Source of the DNA: Budorcas taxicolor
Lineage: Eukaryota; Chordata; Mammalia; Artiodactyla; Bovidae
Direction of reading: 5' to 3'
Length of the DNA: 64,000 nucleotides
Assembly (NCBI RefSeq): GCF_023091745.1
Contig: NC_068930.1
Coordinates: forward strand, 7,152,262-7,216,261
Part shown: one piece after another, positions 1-12,900 of the stretch
Position numbering within the stretch: the first letter of the stretch is position 1
Layout: the number at the start of each line of letters is the position of its first letter
Translations under genes and position numbers: made by a program
The notes under the pieces: generated by a model
Told to the model about the DNA's origin: nothing
What the model saw: the letters and a program-made list of their open reading frames with translations, nothing else
Database searches by the model: none

Positions 1-740
1 AATGTATTCTTTTTAATGGCTGAGTAATACTCCATTGTGTATATGTACCACAGCTTTCTTATCCATTCATCTGCTGATGGACATCTAGGTTGCTTCCATG
101 TCCTGGCTATTATAAACAGTGCTGCGATGAACATTGGGGTACATGTGTATCTTTCAATTCTGGTTTCCTCAGTGTGTATGCCCAGCAGTGGGATTGCTGG
201 GTCATAAGGCAGTTCTATTTGCAGTTTTTGAAGGAATCTCCACACTGTTCTCCATAGTGGCTGTACTAGTTTGCATTCCCACCAACAGTGTAAGAGGGTT
301 CCCTTTTCTCCACACCCTCTCCAGCATTTATTGCTTGCAGACTTTTAGATAGCAGCCATTCTAACTGGTGTGAAGTGGTACCTCATTGTGGTCTTGATTT
401 GCATTTCTCTGATAATGAGTCACGTTGAGCATCTTTTCATGTGTTTGTTAACCATCTGTATGTCTTCTTTGGAGAAATGTCTATTTAGTTCTTTGGCCCA
501 TTTTTTGATTGGGTCGTTTATTTTTCTGGAATTGAGCTGCATAAGTTGCTTGTATATTTTTGAGATTAGTTGCTTGTCAGTTGCTTCATTTGCTATTATT
601 TTCTCCCATTCAGAAGGCTGTCTTTTCACCTTGCTTTTATTTTCCTTTGTTGTGCAGAAGCTTTTAATTTTAATTAGATCCCATTTGTTTATTTTTGCTT
701 TTATTTCCAGTATTCTGGGTGGTGGAGACAGTGTCCATGA
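1..740 (-). mobile_element. L1 LINE, ORF2 C-terminal part (truncated)
   Basis: The reverse strand encodes the C-terminal third of L1 ORF2. A 107-residue open stretch at 420-743 has the usual pre-C-terminal block (FCTTKEN..., EWEKIIANEATDKQLISKIYKQ, KRCST). The plus strand reads as the familiar antisense text, with 'ggctgagtaatactccattg' near position 18. The element is cut by the left window edge on its 3' side and is 5'-truncated near 740. Other frames carry stops, so it is dead. Confidence 0.93.
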
Positions 741-1442
741 CAAGAGCTATGCATTTCATCACATTTTCTAGTCCAATAGTAAGTTTATAGGTGGGAAGAG
801 TACAAATGTCAGGCTGCTCAGAGTTCCTCTCAGCAGTCCCCATAGCCAGGGCCTGGGAATTCCAGGCCTTCTCTGGCCATTATTTCTGATTTTCTTGTCT
901 TGCCTTCAGAAGGCCTGAGGAGAAATGAGTCTTCAGGCACAATTCACAAACCAGAGACCACAGCCTCACAGTGTAGTTCACTCCTGCAGGGGAAGAGTTC
1001 TGATGTGGTCAACAAGCCTTTCCTATTTTTCCCTCACATATTCTGTCACCAGTAGGCTAGTTATTAGAAAAATAAACTCTATCCTATAGCTATTTTCAAG
1101 TGCTGATTCATCACGTGTTTCTGTGCTTTGCATTACAAAATTATGCTCTGAGCAGTTTGTATTTCTGATCGCCGAGGTGAGAAGCAGTGAGGGTTCCCCA
1201 GGACAAATAAAAGAAGGGAGGTGTTCCTTCAAAGACAGTGCCACCCCCCGCCCCCATCCTCTACCCCACTACAAGCAAAGAGAATAAGGGAAATTTGGAA
1301 AAGTTGGAATATTTGGAAAGTAAAAAATTTTGTGCATCTGCTTGTATTTTTGTCTTTTATTGGCCGCTTATTTTGAAAAATGCTATTCTGAATAAATATA
1401 AGTTATAACACTTTTTTGTGCCCTATATTCTTGTAGTGATCT
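741..1442. other. No gene or recognised repeat
   Basis: About 0.7 kb of unique-looking sequence with no coding signal. A short C-rich run lies at 1243-1252. I recognise nothing else. Confidence 0.5.
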
Positions 1443-1560
1443 CAGCAAGGTAACAGTGAGCAGTGTCATGAAGAGAGATCTTAATTCCCTGCCCAAGCCT
1501 TGAACCTGGGTAGCCGAGATGAAAACCAGAAATCTTAGTCACCAAATGAGAAAGGGCTAG
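1443..1560 (-). mobile_element. CHR-like tRNA-derived SINE fragment
   Basis: Read on the minus strand, the order is 'ggtgactaag', then 'acccaggttcaag' (a degenerate RNA polymerase III B box), then 'cagggaattaagatctc'. That is the order found in cetartiodactyl CHR SINEs. It is divergent and lacks a clear tail, so the family call is moderate. Confidence 0.45.
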
Positions 1561-1598
1561 AGGCAAGAAGCTAATTTTCCCTGGATCTTTGCCCCCAG

Positions 1599-2310
1599 TG
1601 AAAAATGCACTTGTCACAGAGGTAGAAACTATAAATGCAGGTACGAAGTTTATTATTAGAGACACAGCAAAAGAACACAGGGAGAGCACAGAGAGAAACA
1701 GTTTGTTTAGTTGAGACAGAAGCAAGGCAGAGAAGCACGCCTGGAGAGAAAGAGTATGCTCATCCTCCCTAGTGAGGAGGAGCCCAGGAAAGAGGCGCTT
1801 GAGAGATTTATAAGCCAGTTCTCCCAGGTCTTTGTCTTCCTTCAGGCTAGTTATCTAGTTTCTTTTTCCACACCTGAACTCCCCTGGGACCTTCCCCTGG
1901 GGTGCATACGCACCCCTCAGCCAAGATGGATCTCGAAGTGAAGGCTTTTGGGAGGAGCCAGACTCATGACGAGCTGGAGTTGTCCCGACTTTTGACGCCA
2001 AGGAGCCTTTCTGTGCGTGTGTCATGTCTTCCTTGTCCTTTACTTAGAAGGGACTTTGCCTCTCTTTGTGTTTGCCTCTCTCAGTTATTCCCTTGAGGTG
2101 TAAACAAGAGACAAAGACTGGCTATTTACCCTGTTTCTATTGTTACTTCTATTTCTGAGAGCAAAGGGGGATCTCATTGTCAATTCCTCAACTGGACCCC
2201 ACCTATCTCTTATCTCAGGAAATGCAAAGAGAAAACTGGCCGATTGTAAATGTCCAACCTGAAGCCCATCTATCTCCTACCTCAGAAGATACTCTGAGAT
2301 ATGAGGTTGA
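1599..2310 (-). mobile_element. Probable solo LTR of an endogenous retrovirus, antisense
   Basis: On the minus strand there is a TATA-like box (ggcttataaa, complement of 1807-1816) followed about 160 bp downstream by an AATAAA-type signal (complement of about 1650). This is the U3-R-U5 spacing of a retroviral LTR. Inside the putative U3 two similar blocks about 75 bp apart (near 2197 and 2267, both containing 'ctatctc') look like enhancer-type direct repeats. I saw no retroviral coding sequence next to it. Boundaries are approximate and I did not find a target-site duplication. Confidence 0.42.
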
Positions 2311-2765
2311 ATTATTAAGTATGAATGCATCTAAGTCACTTCCTCCTTCCTGGGATTAGAAGAGTGTCACCAAGCTCTTCTTGGAGTTCTAAAATTCCAG
2401 TTCAGTTCAGTTCAGTTGCTCAGTCGTGTCCGACTCTTTGCGACCCCATGGACTGCAGCACACCAGACCTGCTTGTCCATCACCATCTCCCAGAATTTAC
2501 TCAAACTCATGTCCATTGAGTCAGTGATGCCATTCAACCATCTCATCCTCTGTCGTCCCCTTCTCCTCCTGTCCTCAAACTTTTCCAGCATCAGGGTCTT
2601 TTCCAAAGAGTCAGTTCTTCGAATCATGTAGCCAAAGTATTAGAGCTTCGGCTTCAGCATCAGTCCTTCCAATGAATATTCGGGACTGATTTTCTTTAAG
2701 ATTGACTGGTTTGATCTCCTTGGAGTCCAAGTGATTCTCAAGAGTCTTCTCCAACACCACAATTT

Positions 2766-2780
2766 AAAAGCATCAGTTCT
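2766..2780. repeat. Target-site duplication, left copy
   Basis: aaaagcatcagttct, identical to 2999-3013; both are BovB sequence that was duplicated when the L1 tail inserted. Confidence 0.93.
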
Positions 2781-2998
2781 ATTTCCAGTTTTTAAAGGAA
2801 TCTCCTTGGGGCTGGTGCACTGGGATGACCCAGAGGGATGGTATGGAGAGGGAGGTGGGAGGGGGGTTCAAGATGGGGAACGCGTGTACACCCGTGGCGG
2901 ATTCATGTTGATGTGTGGCAGGACCAATACAATATTGTAAAGTAATTAGCCTCCAAAAAAATAAATAAATAAAAATAAAAATGAAGTGAAAAAAAAAT
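2781..2998 (+). mobile_element. Small L1 3' end with 5' inversion, nested in BovB
   Basis: The insert starts with about 25 bp of antisense L1 ORF2 (...tttttaaaggaatctcc) and then switches to sense L1 3' UTR, ending in an A-rich tail at about 2955-2998. It is flanked by a perfect duplication of BovB sequence, aaaagcatcagttct, at 2766-2780 and 2999-3013. The site (tt/aaaa) fits L1 endonuclease. The inversion is the pattern left by twin priming. Confidence 0.9.
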
Positions 2999-4349
2999 AA
3001 AAGCATCAGTTCTTTGGCGCTCAGCTTTCTTATGGTCCAGTTTCACATCCATACATAACTACTGGAAAAATCATAGCCTTGACTAGACGGACCTCTGTTG
3101 CAAAGTAATGTTTCTGTTTCTTAATATGCTGTCTAGGTTGATCATAACTTTTCTTCCAAGGAGCAAGTGTCTTTTGATTTCATGACTGCAATCACCATCT
3201 GCAGTGGTTTTGGAGTCCAAAAAAACAAAGTCTGTCACTGTTTCCACATTTTCCCCATCTATTTGCCATGAAGTGATGGGACTGGATGCCATGATCTTTG
3301 TTTTCTGAATGTGTCATTTTAAGCCAGTTTTTTCACACTCCTCATTCAGTTTCATCAAGAGGCTCTTTACTTCCTCTTCACTTTCTGCCGTAAGGGTGGT
3401 GTCATCTGCATATCTGAGGTTATTGAGATTTCTCCTGGCAATCTTGATTCCAGCTTGTGCTTCATCCAGCCCAGTGTTTCTCATGATGTACTCTGCATAA
3501 AAGTTAAATAAGGAAAGTGACAATATACAGCCTTGTCATACTCCTTTCCCAATTTGGAACCAGTCCATTGTTCCATGTCTGGTTCTGATTGTTGCTTCTT
3601 GACCTTCATGCAGATTTCTCAGGATGCAGATAAGGTGTTCTGGTATTCTCATCTTTAAGAATTTTCCACAATTTGTTGTGATCTACACAGTCAAATGCTT
3701 TAGTATAGTCAATAAACTAGAAGTAGATGTTTTTCTGGATCTCTCTTGCTTTTTCTATGATCCAGCATATGTTGGCAATTTGATCTCTGGTTCCTCTCCT
3801 TTTCTGAATCCAGCTTGAACATCTGGAAGTTCTCGGTTCACATACTGTTGAAGCTTAGCTTGGAGAACTTTGAGCATTACTTTGCTAATGTGTGAAATGA
3901 GAGCAGTTTTGCAGTAGTTTGAACATTCTTTTGCATTGCCTTTCTTTGAGATTGGAACGAATACTGACCTTTTTCAGTCCTGTGGCCACTGCTGAGATTT
4001 CCAAATTTGTTGGCATTTTGAGTGCAGCACTTTCTTTTTTGAGTGTAGAGTTTTGAGTTTATCTTTTAGGATTTGAAATAGCTCCACTGGAATTCCATCA
4101 CCTCCACTAGCTTTGTTCGTAGTGATCCTTCCTAAGGCCCACTTGACTTCACACTCCAGGATGTCTGGCTTTAGGTCAGTGATCACACCATTGTGGTTCT
4201 CTGGATCATGAAGATCTTTTTTGTATAGTTCTGTGTATTTTTGCCACCTCTTCTTAATATCTTCTGCTTCTGTTAGGTCCATATCATTTCTGTCCTTTAT
4301 TGTGCCCATCTTTGCATGAAATATTCCCTTGGTGTCTCTTAATTTCCAA

Positions 4350-5860
4350 GTCACCCCTTCATTTCCATCCCTCCTACTCTCTCTCAACGCCCTCTTTCTC
4401 TACCTGTTGGCAAAGGTCTTCCTTGATCCATCCATACTTGACAGTTCAGTGGGGTTCTACTATTCTACCTTGTCCATGCTGTACTGCCATTTTGGGAGCC
4501 TCATCACTGGGGAGAATGGGGATAGTAAGGATATAAGTGGGATGGGAAGCATTGAGGAAGGTTCGTAGTATAAGCAGAAGTGCATTTTAGGGAAGTGGCA
4601 AGGTTCCCTAGGAGAAGGAGTTCCAGCCTTGTCTGGTGGATGAGAAAGCTTATTCATTTTTCACTGAACAGTATTTAAAAATAAAAAGTATTTTCACAAT
4701 ACAGTATTTATCAAAGTATCCAAATGACAAAAAGGTAGTAACATTTTGATTTAAAACCTAGCCATATATTAGTTTTTTAAATAAATCTAGTAAAGTATGA
4801 AATATGAAGAATTTAATATCAATATTTAAAAATCAGATATTGTTTAGGATTATTAAATGGGTTTTTTTTTTTCATAACTTGAGCATTTGTGTGAAGTTCT
4901 GATTGATTCTTAGAAGGTAACTGAAGATTCCCTTTCTCTAGTTCACAAATAGAGGTGATTCTCCAGCAAGGAGTCCAGATAAAAAGCAAAGCTGGCAGGG
5001 GCAAAATTGGCTGCAGGCTTCTCTTTGACATGTCCCACTACCCCCACCCTTGCCATCGATATCCTACTGGCCTGGAGTCTGGGTCTGTGAAGCCAATTGT
5101 GGCTTCCCATGAAAGGCCAGTCAGTGTAGGACCTGAGAACTTAGGGGCCCTCTACCTACCAGAGCTCTGCAAGTTGAAATGACTCCTGCAAACCCAGTAT
5201 GGATGAGCCTCCTTGAAAAAGATGTGTACTGAGGAAATGTGAATGCCAAAGTGATCCTTGCCATCTCCCTCCCCACCTCCAACCCCTCTACCCTTACCCC
5301 AGGCCACCCCCACTTTCCTAGTGCCTCCATCACTAATCATCTGATGTGGATGATGTGGCTGTTTGTTCAGCCAGTGGATGGGAGAGGGCTGGTGAGAAGT
5401 CAAAGAGTGGCTATGGAGACAGAATTCCTCCTCACTCTCCTCTGCCTGTCTCTCCTCCTTGCCTTGGGTTTTGCGTTGTTCTGAGCAGGTGGCTCTAGGA
5501 TCCCTCAGAACTGCATTCCTCAGCCCAGGCCTGGCTCCCCTGGGTCCTCGCCAGCCCCAGACCTTGGGCTGGGCAGGCACTCTGTGTCAATACGAGACTA
5601 CTTTCCTGGCTCCCAATGGAGACATCCTATCCCGTGTGTGAACCCCAGGAGAGGAGACTTGTTTATAGGCACTGAATGCTCAACACAAATGTGATTGCCC
5701 CTAGTCAGCCAGAACTAAGCTGCCTCCATCCCTCCCTTTGCCAGGGGAAACTGGGGCCGTATGTTTCTTAGGCAAGCCTATAAGACCTTCTTCAACCTGA
5801 GACTTTGTGCAGTAGTGTAGCTGGGAAGGGTTAGTTTTAAATTTACACTGGATCTGCCTC
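4350..5860. other. No supported gene
   Basis: 1.5 kb with no recognised repeat. Short overlapping frames exist on both strands (the longest, 5152-5580 minus, 142 codons), but they resemble no family I know and codon use looks random. A GC-richer patch lies at about 5240-5600. Confidence 0.5.
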
Positions 5861-6246
5861 TGTGACTAACCCTTTTTAGTTATTATAAACATATATAATG
5901 CCCTGCCTCAGGGAGATAACCTGCGCTGCCCACCTGTGAAGGACTGTAAGGAAGTTACACTAACACCTTCCCCTGCCTGAGACCTGCCATTCTAGGGGAC
6001 ATTTGCAAGGACTGAATAGTCTTTTTACTTTGTTTCCTCCCCTTCCTCCCCTTCCTTCCCACCCCATCTCTGACCCATAAAAGAACCTGGCAACCAGGCC
6101 CTGACAAGATGGTTATTTTGAGGCTCTAGCCTTCCATCTTCATGGTCAGCTGGCTCCCAAATAAGGTCTCTTCCTGATCCCAACACCTTGTCTCGGGTTC
6201 ATTGACCAGTCTTGAGGCAAGCAGAGTGAGCTTGGACTCGGTAACA
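5861..6246 (+). mobile_element. Probable class I ERV LTR
   Basis: The segment begins TGTGAC and ends GGTAACA, giving TG...CA termini. In order it shows a TATA-like 'cataaaaga' near 6077, the phrase 'ctggctcccaaataaggtc' near 6149 where the polyadenylation signal would sit, and 'gagcttggactcggtaaca' at its end. I recognise this layout from class I mammalian ERV LTRs. No clear target duplication was found, and any leader sequence after 6246 is unidentified. Confidence 0.5.
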
Positions 6247-8959
6247 GCAGTGGAAATTAAAGACACTAGCAGGAAAGTGTGGGGCAGGATCTTTGGGAGA
6301 ATTCGACTCCCCGAGAGAGGACACCTCCCCACCGATCCCTGCAAACCTGACACCAGGCGAGGCAGACAATATTACATCCAGAAGAGTTTTCTGAAGTAAT
6401 CCAACCATATTACCATGCAAATAAAAATCTCAGAATCTAAAGTGTCCATGTTCAGAGGATTTTGTTATAAATAATAGCACAACATTCTGTCTAGCAGTTT
6501 AAATTTTTAATCTGAAATTTTTTGTCTTTGACACCTACTCTGTATTAACCTGGTCATGCGTTTTCCCAAGGGTTTCCTGCCTCTGTGTGTACTGATTCCT
6601 TTTACTGTTAGAAAAAAGAAATTTTAAAGAGAGGAAGTTCTCTCTGGTGTAAGTTTCTTCTAGAAAGACCATGAAGGGCCCTGGTGTCCATGCTCAGAGC
6701 CTCAGGGGACACAGCAGGACAGTGAGTCCACAAGCTTATCTCTGGCAAGAAAAGCATCAACTCACTGATCTTGCTGCACTCAGGACTTAATCTGCCCTGT
6801 GCTATTGGGGTTTTGTTTTGTAATATAATCAAATGGGAAGGATAATTCCCATTCTACCTTGAGCTGAGTTTTCGTTCTTTTATTTTTAGCTTCTCTAAGT
6901 AACTCAATTTTTCTTTGGGGAGAGGAGTAAGTGACTGGCTAGTGAAAATTTAAATCTCCTGCTTTAAACAGGGTTGTTCATAAAGGTTGTGTCATTCTCT
7001 AATGTACCTTATTTTCTCCTCTCTAATGAGAGAACTGATTTAACCTAACACTTGAAGTTAATTTTCCAGATTCCTGACCATAATCACCTTGCTTTGAAGA
7101 ATCTTCAGGTTTCCCTGGAGAATTTGTTTTTCTTCAGTTTTCCAGTTCTTCTAATAACTGCAGAGACCCTGCCCCAGAGCTCACAGGGGACCATGCAATT
7201 CCCTGGCTGCTCAGCACACTAACCAGAACCAATGGAAATTGTGAGTCAGGTGGGGATAAAGACTGGGAAAGGGAAGACCAGGGTGAGGGGGTGTGAGTGA
7301 GTGAGACAGGGTGACATTGGGAAGGGTCTCTCTGAGAGGCTGCCTTCAGGCAGAGACTACATGTGAGAGGGGTTGCACAGAGCTGGAGGGCAGAGAAGGG
7401 CCAGGGACCCAGAGCAGGAAGGAGTTCAGGGCATGAGGGACTCTCAAAGAGGCAGGGCATCAGAGCACAGTGGAGGCACCCTCTAAGATGAAGCAATTAC
7501 ATAAGAGGGTTCTTGAATGTTATTCTAGGTTTCTGTTATTTTAACCAAGGAAATTTCACTGTCTGGTTTAAATTTGAAGGTCTTTTTTGTGGCCACACCA
7601 TATCCTCAGAGTCAGCCCTGCTCTGGTCCCACCTGGCCAAACACCACCGAGGGCCACTCCAGGCCTCCAAACCACCACCCCTCCCACAACCTGCTTCTCT
7701 CATATTTGACTGTTTGCCCAGGCCCAGCCTGAACAGGGACCAGCTCTGGGCAGGCTGCAGTGGCTCCCAGCAGCAAAAGTCCGTAGCTCCCATGTCCTGC
7801 TTGGCTTTTTGAATGATGCTGATCTGCACAGGTGTATCTTGCCCCATGACTGATCCTCTGCACAGGCAGGAGCAAAGGCTTATACCTCATACCTTAGGGA
7901 CTGGGATTCCTCCTTGGAAATGTTTTGTGAAACCAAGAGCAAAGAGCTCCAGACGCCAGCTTCAGCTGGCAGTCTGCATGGGAACATATCTCTCTTGTCC
8001 TTCTTAACTTAAAAAAATATGTACAATGTGAGAGTTTTTTCTGGGGCAAAATGAGGATGATAGCCTGGGAAACAGTATGTCAGATAGCTCTGGGAAACTG
8101 CTCCAAAGAAGTAACAGGGAAGGTCAGCATATACGTGATTTTGATGAAGGGGGAGTACAAAGCAATCAAGCACATATTTTCTTTGCAGAAAGTTTCTGCT
8201 AGTCACAAGGAACAAATGTCATCATGAAAGATTTCAGGGCTTTTCTAGATATGAGGAGATACAAGAACTGAGCTCATAAAATTGGTTCCTGAAAATATCC
8301 AACTATCTTAAGACTGTTCTGCCAGTTTTTCCCAGAGCACAGGGTGCCTCATTTCTGCTCTCCACCTTGAACTTCTTTCAGGGAGTGTTGAGAGTCAGCA
8401 TATACAGCAGCACATGATTTAAATCTTCTAGGGGTAGATGGCAAGTGCCAAAGGCAGGTGCCAGTTTGTAGTTGACACATCTCAGGTTACTTCCTCCAGT
8501 AGAGAGACAATAGCCTGTGGAACCTTTGCAGTGTGATGCTTTGAGGAAGTCAGACCATGGGTAATGATCAGCTCAGAATCATCCAACTTGTTTTGATTGT
8601 CAAAATCCAGAAATAGCAACATGACCCGATAATAAAACAGTAGTTAATAAGAGTTAACATAAAAATGTAAAAACAGTTTGTGAACTGGGAGGTTTCAGCT
8701 CCAAAGCTGGTATGAAGCTCAGAGGTGTGAAGTTGTAGGGTGGCTTATCAAGAGACCTTGAGAGTGGGATGGTGCCTGAGCCAGCAGTCACCTAAAGGGC
8801 TCCCTCCTAAGGGGCAGAGCCAGGCTGAGATCCAGGTCTGGAGTTTTCAAGTTGAAGAGGTTCCGGTCTGCCTAGCATCCTTTCTTCTAAGTTGGCTCTG
8901 AAGATGCCAAAATTCCCCAGAAAATAACAAGGATTTGGTTACATTTTATAGGTTGTTAG
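6247..8959. other. No supported gene; mostly unrecognised sequence
   Basis: 2.7 kb, the least repeat-dense stretch of the left half. Frames of 92-120 codons at 7134-7890 are not convincing. The piece at about 7290-7460 (gggtctctctgagaggctg...) faintly recalls an ancient mammalian repeat that may also occur at 22040-22400, but I cannot name it. Confidence 0.45.
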
Positions 8960-9402
8960 TGAATGTGGAAGGCAGAGTAATGGGCCCCCTCCTTCCACCA
9001 AAGATGTCCATATCCTAATGCCTATAACCTATGAATTTATTATGTTACATGGCAGAAAGGACTATGCAGCTGTAATACATGAGGGACCTTGAGGTGCAAG
9101 GTATATTAGATTATCCAGGTGGACCCCAGGTAATCACAAGGCTTCTTCATATAAGATGGAGGCAGGAAGGTTGGAAAAGATGTGAGGGTGGAAACAGGTG
9201 GGAGAGGTACAGCCCACAGGCCAAGGAATGAAGTTTCCTTTTAGAAGCCTGGAAAGGCTGGGAACAGATTCTCTGCTGGATCCTCCTGAAGGAAGGAAGA
9301 GCTGCAGACCCATTTGAAACCTCTGACCTTCAGATAAAAATTTGTGTTGTTTTCAGCCAAATTTGGCATAATCTGTTAAAGCAGCAATAAGAAGTGAATA
9401 CA
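8960..9402 (+). mobile_element. MLT1-type (ERVL-MaLR) LTR
   Basis: Colinear with MLT1 LTRs as I know them: 'aagatgtccatatcctaatg' near 9001, 'ttatccaggtgga' near 9112, 'tctgaccttcagataaaaat' near 9323, then 'ttgtgttgttttcagcc' and 'agcagcaataagaa' at the end. Divergence is high, as expected for a family older than the mammalian orders. Confidence 0.8.
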
Positions 9403-9904
9403 ATAAGCCAGGTTTTTTTTTTTTTTTTTTAGATTGGCTTTTTATACAAAATCACATTTCAATTGGCCAGATTGTGTTGTTTTCAAGTGGGTTTTTTTTT
9501 GTTGTTTTTTTTTAACTGCTGATGAACATTTAGAATAGTATGTGAAACACTAGGGTATCCATCCATCTTTCTCTTTATCTATAGGCAATTTGACCCAAAA
9601 CACTGAGGGCTTTTTAAATTCAGTAAATAAAGTAAAAAGATCTTACAGTTCAAAAGGGAAAATGCTAATTATATTTTGAAACAAGTTATTGTTAACGGTT
9701 TAAATAACAGGAGTCCTACTGTGTGCTCCATAGCAGGTTTTCAAATGCCCTTTTGTCCTTGGCTCAGTGGAAGCATGGACCTTGGGCAGCCAGTTTCTCA
9801 GAACAGAGATTGTCTGTGAAGGAACACAAGGAAAAAGTTGAATTTCTTAGAGTTTTCACAGTGCTGGGGTGACTTAGGAGATGTGTATTGGGCTTTAAGT
9901 AAAT
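9403..9904. other. No gene; T-rich sequence
   Basis: Contains a run of about 18 T at 9413-9431 and a second T-rich patch at 9491-9513. Nothing else recognised. Confidence 0.5.
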
Positions 9905-12900
9905 GTTGTTGTTCAGTCACTAATTGTATCTTACTCTTTGCGACCCTGTGGACAGGGTCAGGCTCCCCTGTCCTTTACAGTCTCCCAGAGTTTGTTCAAA
10001 TTCATGTTCATTGAGTCGGTAATACTGTCTAACCATCTCATCCTCTGCCTCCCCCATTCTCTTTTTGCCTTCAATCTTTCCCAGCATCAGGGTCTTTTCC
10101 AAAGAATCAGCTCCTCATATCAAGTGGCCAAAGTGTTGGAGCAACAGCTACAGCATCAGTCCTTCCAATGAATAATCAGGGTTGATTTCTGTTAAGATTG
10201 ATTGGCTTGACCTCCTTTCAGTCCAAGAGAATCTCAAGAGTCTTCTCTAGCATCATAATTCAAAAACATCAATTTTTCAGCACTCAGCCTTCCTTATGGT
10301 CCAACTCTCACATCCATACATGACTACTGGAAAAACCATAGCTTTGACTATACAGACCTTTGTCGGCAAAGTGATGTCTTTTCTTTTTCAGTATACTGTC
10401 TAGGTTTGACATAACTTTCCTTTCAGGGAGCAAATGTCTTTTAATTTCATGGCTGCAGTTACCATCCAAAGTTATTTTGGAGACCAAGAAAATAAAATCT
10501 GTCACTGCTTCCACTTTTTCCCCTCCTGTTAGCCAGGAAGTTATGGGACCAGATGCCTTGATCTTAGTTTTTTAAACGTTGAGTTTTAAACCAGCTTTCT
10601 CACTTTCGTCATTCACCATCATCAAGAACTCTTTAGTTCCTTTTCACTTTCTACCACTAGAGTGGTATCATCTGCTTATCTGAGGTTGTTGATATTTCTC
10701 CTGGAAATCTTGATTACAGCTTGTGATTCATTCAGCCTGACATTTCACATGATGAACTCTGCATATAATTTAAATGAGCAGGATGACAATATACACCCTT
10801 GTCAAACTCCCTTCCCAATTCTGAAGCAGCCTGTTGTTCCATGTTCAGCTCTACCTGTTGCTTCTTGACCTACATATAGGTTTCTCAGAAGACAGGTAAG
10901 GTGATATGGTACCCCCATCTCTTTAACAATTTTCCAGTTTGTTGTGATCCATACACCAAAGGCTTTAGTATAGTCAATGAAGCACAAGTAGATGTTTTTC
11001 TGGAAATCCCTTGTTTTTTTCTATGATCCAACAAATATTGGTAATTTGATCTCTGGTTCTGCTGGGTTTTCTAAACCCAGCTTCTACGTCTGGAAGTTCT
11101 CAGTTCATGTACTACTGAAGCCTAGTTGAAGGATTTTGATCAGAACCCTACTAGCATGTGAAATGAACATAATTGTACAGTAGTTTGAACATTCCTTGGA
11201 TTGGAATGAAAACTGACCTTTCCCAGTCTTATGGCCACTGCTGAGTTTTCCAAATTTGCTGATATATTGATTGCATCATTTGAATAGCATCATTTTTTTG
11301 TTGTTGTTTTTTGATAGCCTGTGGTGAACAATGTTGGGTTTGTGATCTCCAAAGAAGAAGATTTAGCTTCAGCATCAAGGACCAGGTTTGATCACTCAGA
11401 GCTTTTATGTGGCAGAAGTTTTATTACAGTGAAAAAGGACAGAGAAATCTTCTGACACAGATATCAGAAGGGGGCATAGAGTGCATAGAGTCTCATCAAG
11501 GCCTTATATACTTTTTACCAGACCCACTCCCACAACATTTGTCTTAATGTAAGAGGATTAATCAGAAGGTTCTTGTTAAGGAGAAACATGTCCTTGGGTA
11601 AGATAGTTATTATATAATCATTAGTACAGAGTTTAAGGAAAAACATACCCTTGAGCAAGATGAGTTGTTTTGTTGTGTAATCATTAGCTCTGGGATTAAA
11701 GAAAGTTAGTCTTAAAAACCGTTGTCATAACAATTCAGAGTTTAAGAAAAATCGTCTTATGTGAGGAAGACAAAGCAATATAGAAAAGAAAAATTTGTCC
11801 TTTTCTCCTCCTTGAGAACCCCAGACTCCTTTCTCCTCCTCAAGGGCCCTGAACCCCTTCCTCCTTGAGGGCCCAGACTCTATCAATTTACCTAAGAATT
11901 AGTTTTCTCATTTGGAATAACTCAGCTGGAATTCCATCACCACCACCAACCACCTTTGTTCATAGCAATGCTTTGTAAGCGCCACTTGACATCACAATCC
12001 ACTGTCTGACTCTAGGTGAGTGATCACATCAGGTGGTTATCCAGATCATTATGACCTTTACTCTATACTTCTTTTGTGTATTCTTGCCACTTCTTCTTAA
12101 TCTCTTCTGCTTCTGTTAGGTCCATACTCCCTGTCCTTCATCATACCCATCCTTGGATGAAATGTTCCTCGAAATCTCCAGTTTTCTTGAAGAGATCTCT
12201 AGTCTTTCCCTTTATGTTGTTTTCCTCTATTTCTTTGCATTGTTCATTGAAGAAGGCCTTCTTTACTCTCCTTGCTATTCTCTAGAACTCTGAATTCAGT
12301 TGGGTATATCTTTCCCTTTTCCCTATGCCTTTCACTTGTCTTCTTTCCTCAGCTATTTGTAAAGCCTCCTCAGATAACTATATTGATTCTTGCTTCTTTT
12401 GCTTTGAGATGGTTCTAGTCACCACCTCCTATACAATATTACAAACCTCTGTCCATAGTTCTTCAGACATTCTGTCTACCAGTCCTAGTCCTTTGAATCT
12501 ATACATTACCTACATTGTATAATCATAAGAGATTTGATTTAGGTCATACCTGAGTGGCCTATTGGTTTTCCCTACTTTCTTCCATTTAAGCCTGAGTTTT
12601 ACAATAAGGAGCTCATGATCTAAGCCACAGTCAGCTTCAGGTCTTTTTTTGCTGACTATAGACAGCTTCTACATCTTCATCTGCAAAGAATATAATCAAT
12701 CTGATTTTGGTATTGACCATTTGGGGACATGCATGTGTATAATCGTCTCTTGCATTGTTGGGAAACACTGTTTGCTATGACCAGTGTGTTCTCTTTATAA
12801 AACTGTTAGCCTTTGCCCTGCTTCATTTTTACTCCAAGTCCAAACCTGCCTGTTACTCCAGGTATCTCTTGACTTTCTACTTTTCATTCCAATCCCCTGT

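Larger units (their letters stand above)
2397..4349 (-). mobile_element. BovB (RTE) retrotransposon, 5'-truncated
   Basis: The plus strand begins with the BovB 3' tail repeat (ttcagttcag) and continues antisense through the 3' end and reverse transcriptase region. The minus strand encodes RT pieces: 3314-3523 contains NNLRYADDTTL, the catalytic YADD motif, and 3974-4387 contains ITTNKASGGDGIPVELFQIL from the region before the RT. Frameshifts and stops separate these. A small L1 tail is inserted at 2781-2998. The copy stops inside the region between endonuclease and RT, as expected for a 5'-truncated insertion. Confidence 0.93.

Noticed and set aside
2397..2418. ttcagttcag runs as a telomere-like or regulatory tandem repeat (also at 15640, 29325, 57555)
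   Set aside because: They mark the 3' tail of BovB in every case.
5152..5580. 142-codon minus-strand frame
   Set aside because: Low-complexity translation (runs of Arg, Glu, His, Gln), no family resemblance, and overlapping frames on the other strand of similar length.
7134..7890. Frames of 92-120 codons on both strands
   Set aside because: No recognisable domain and no support from neighbouring exons or splice patterns; expected by chance in GC-richer sequence.
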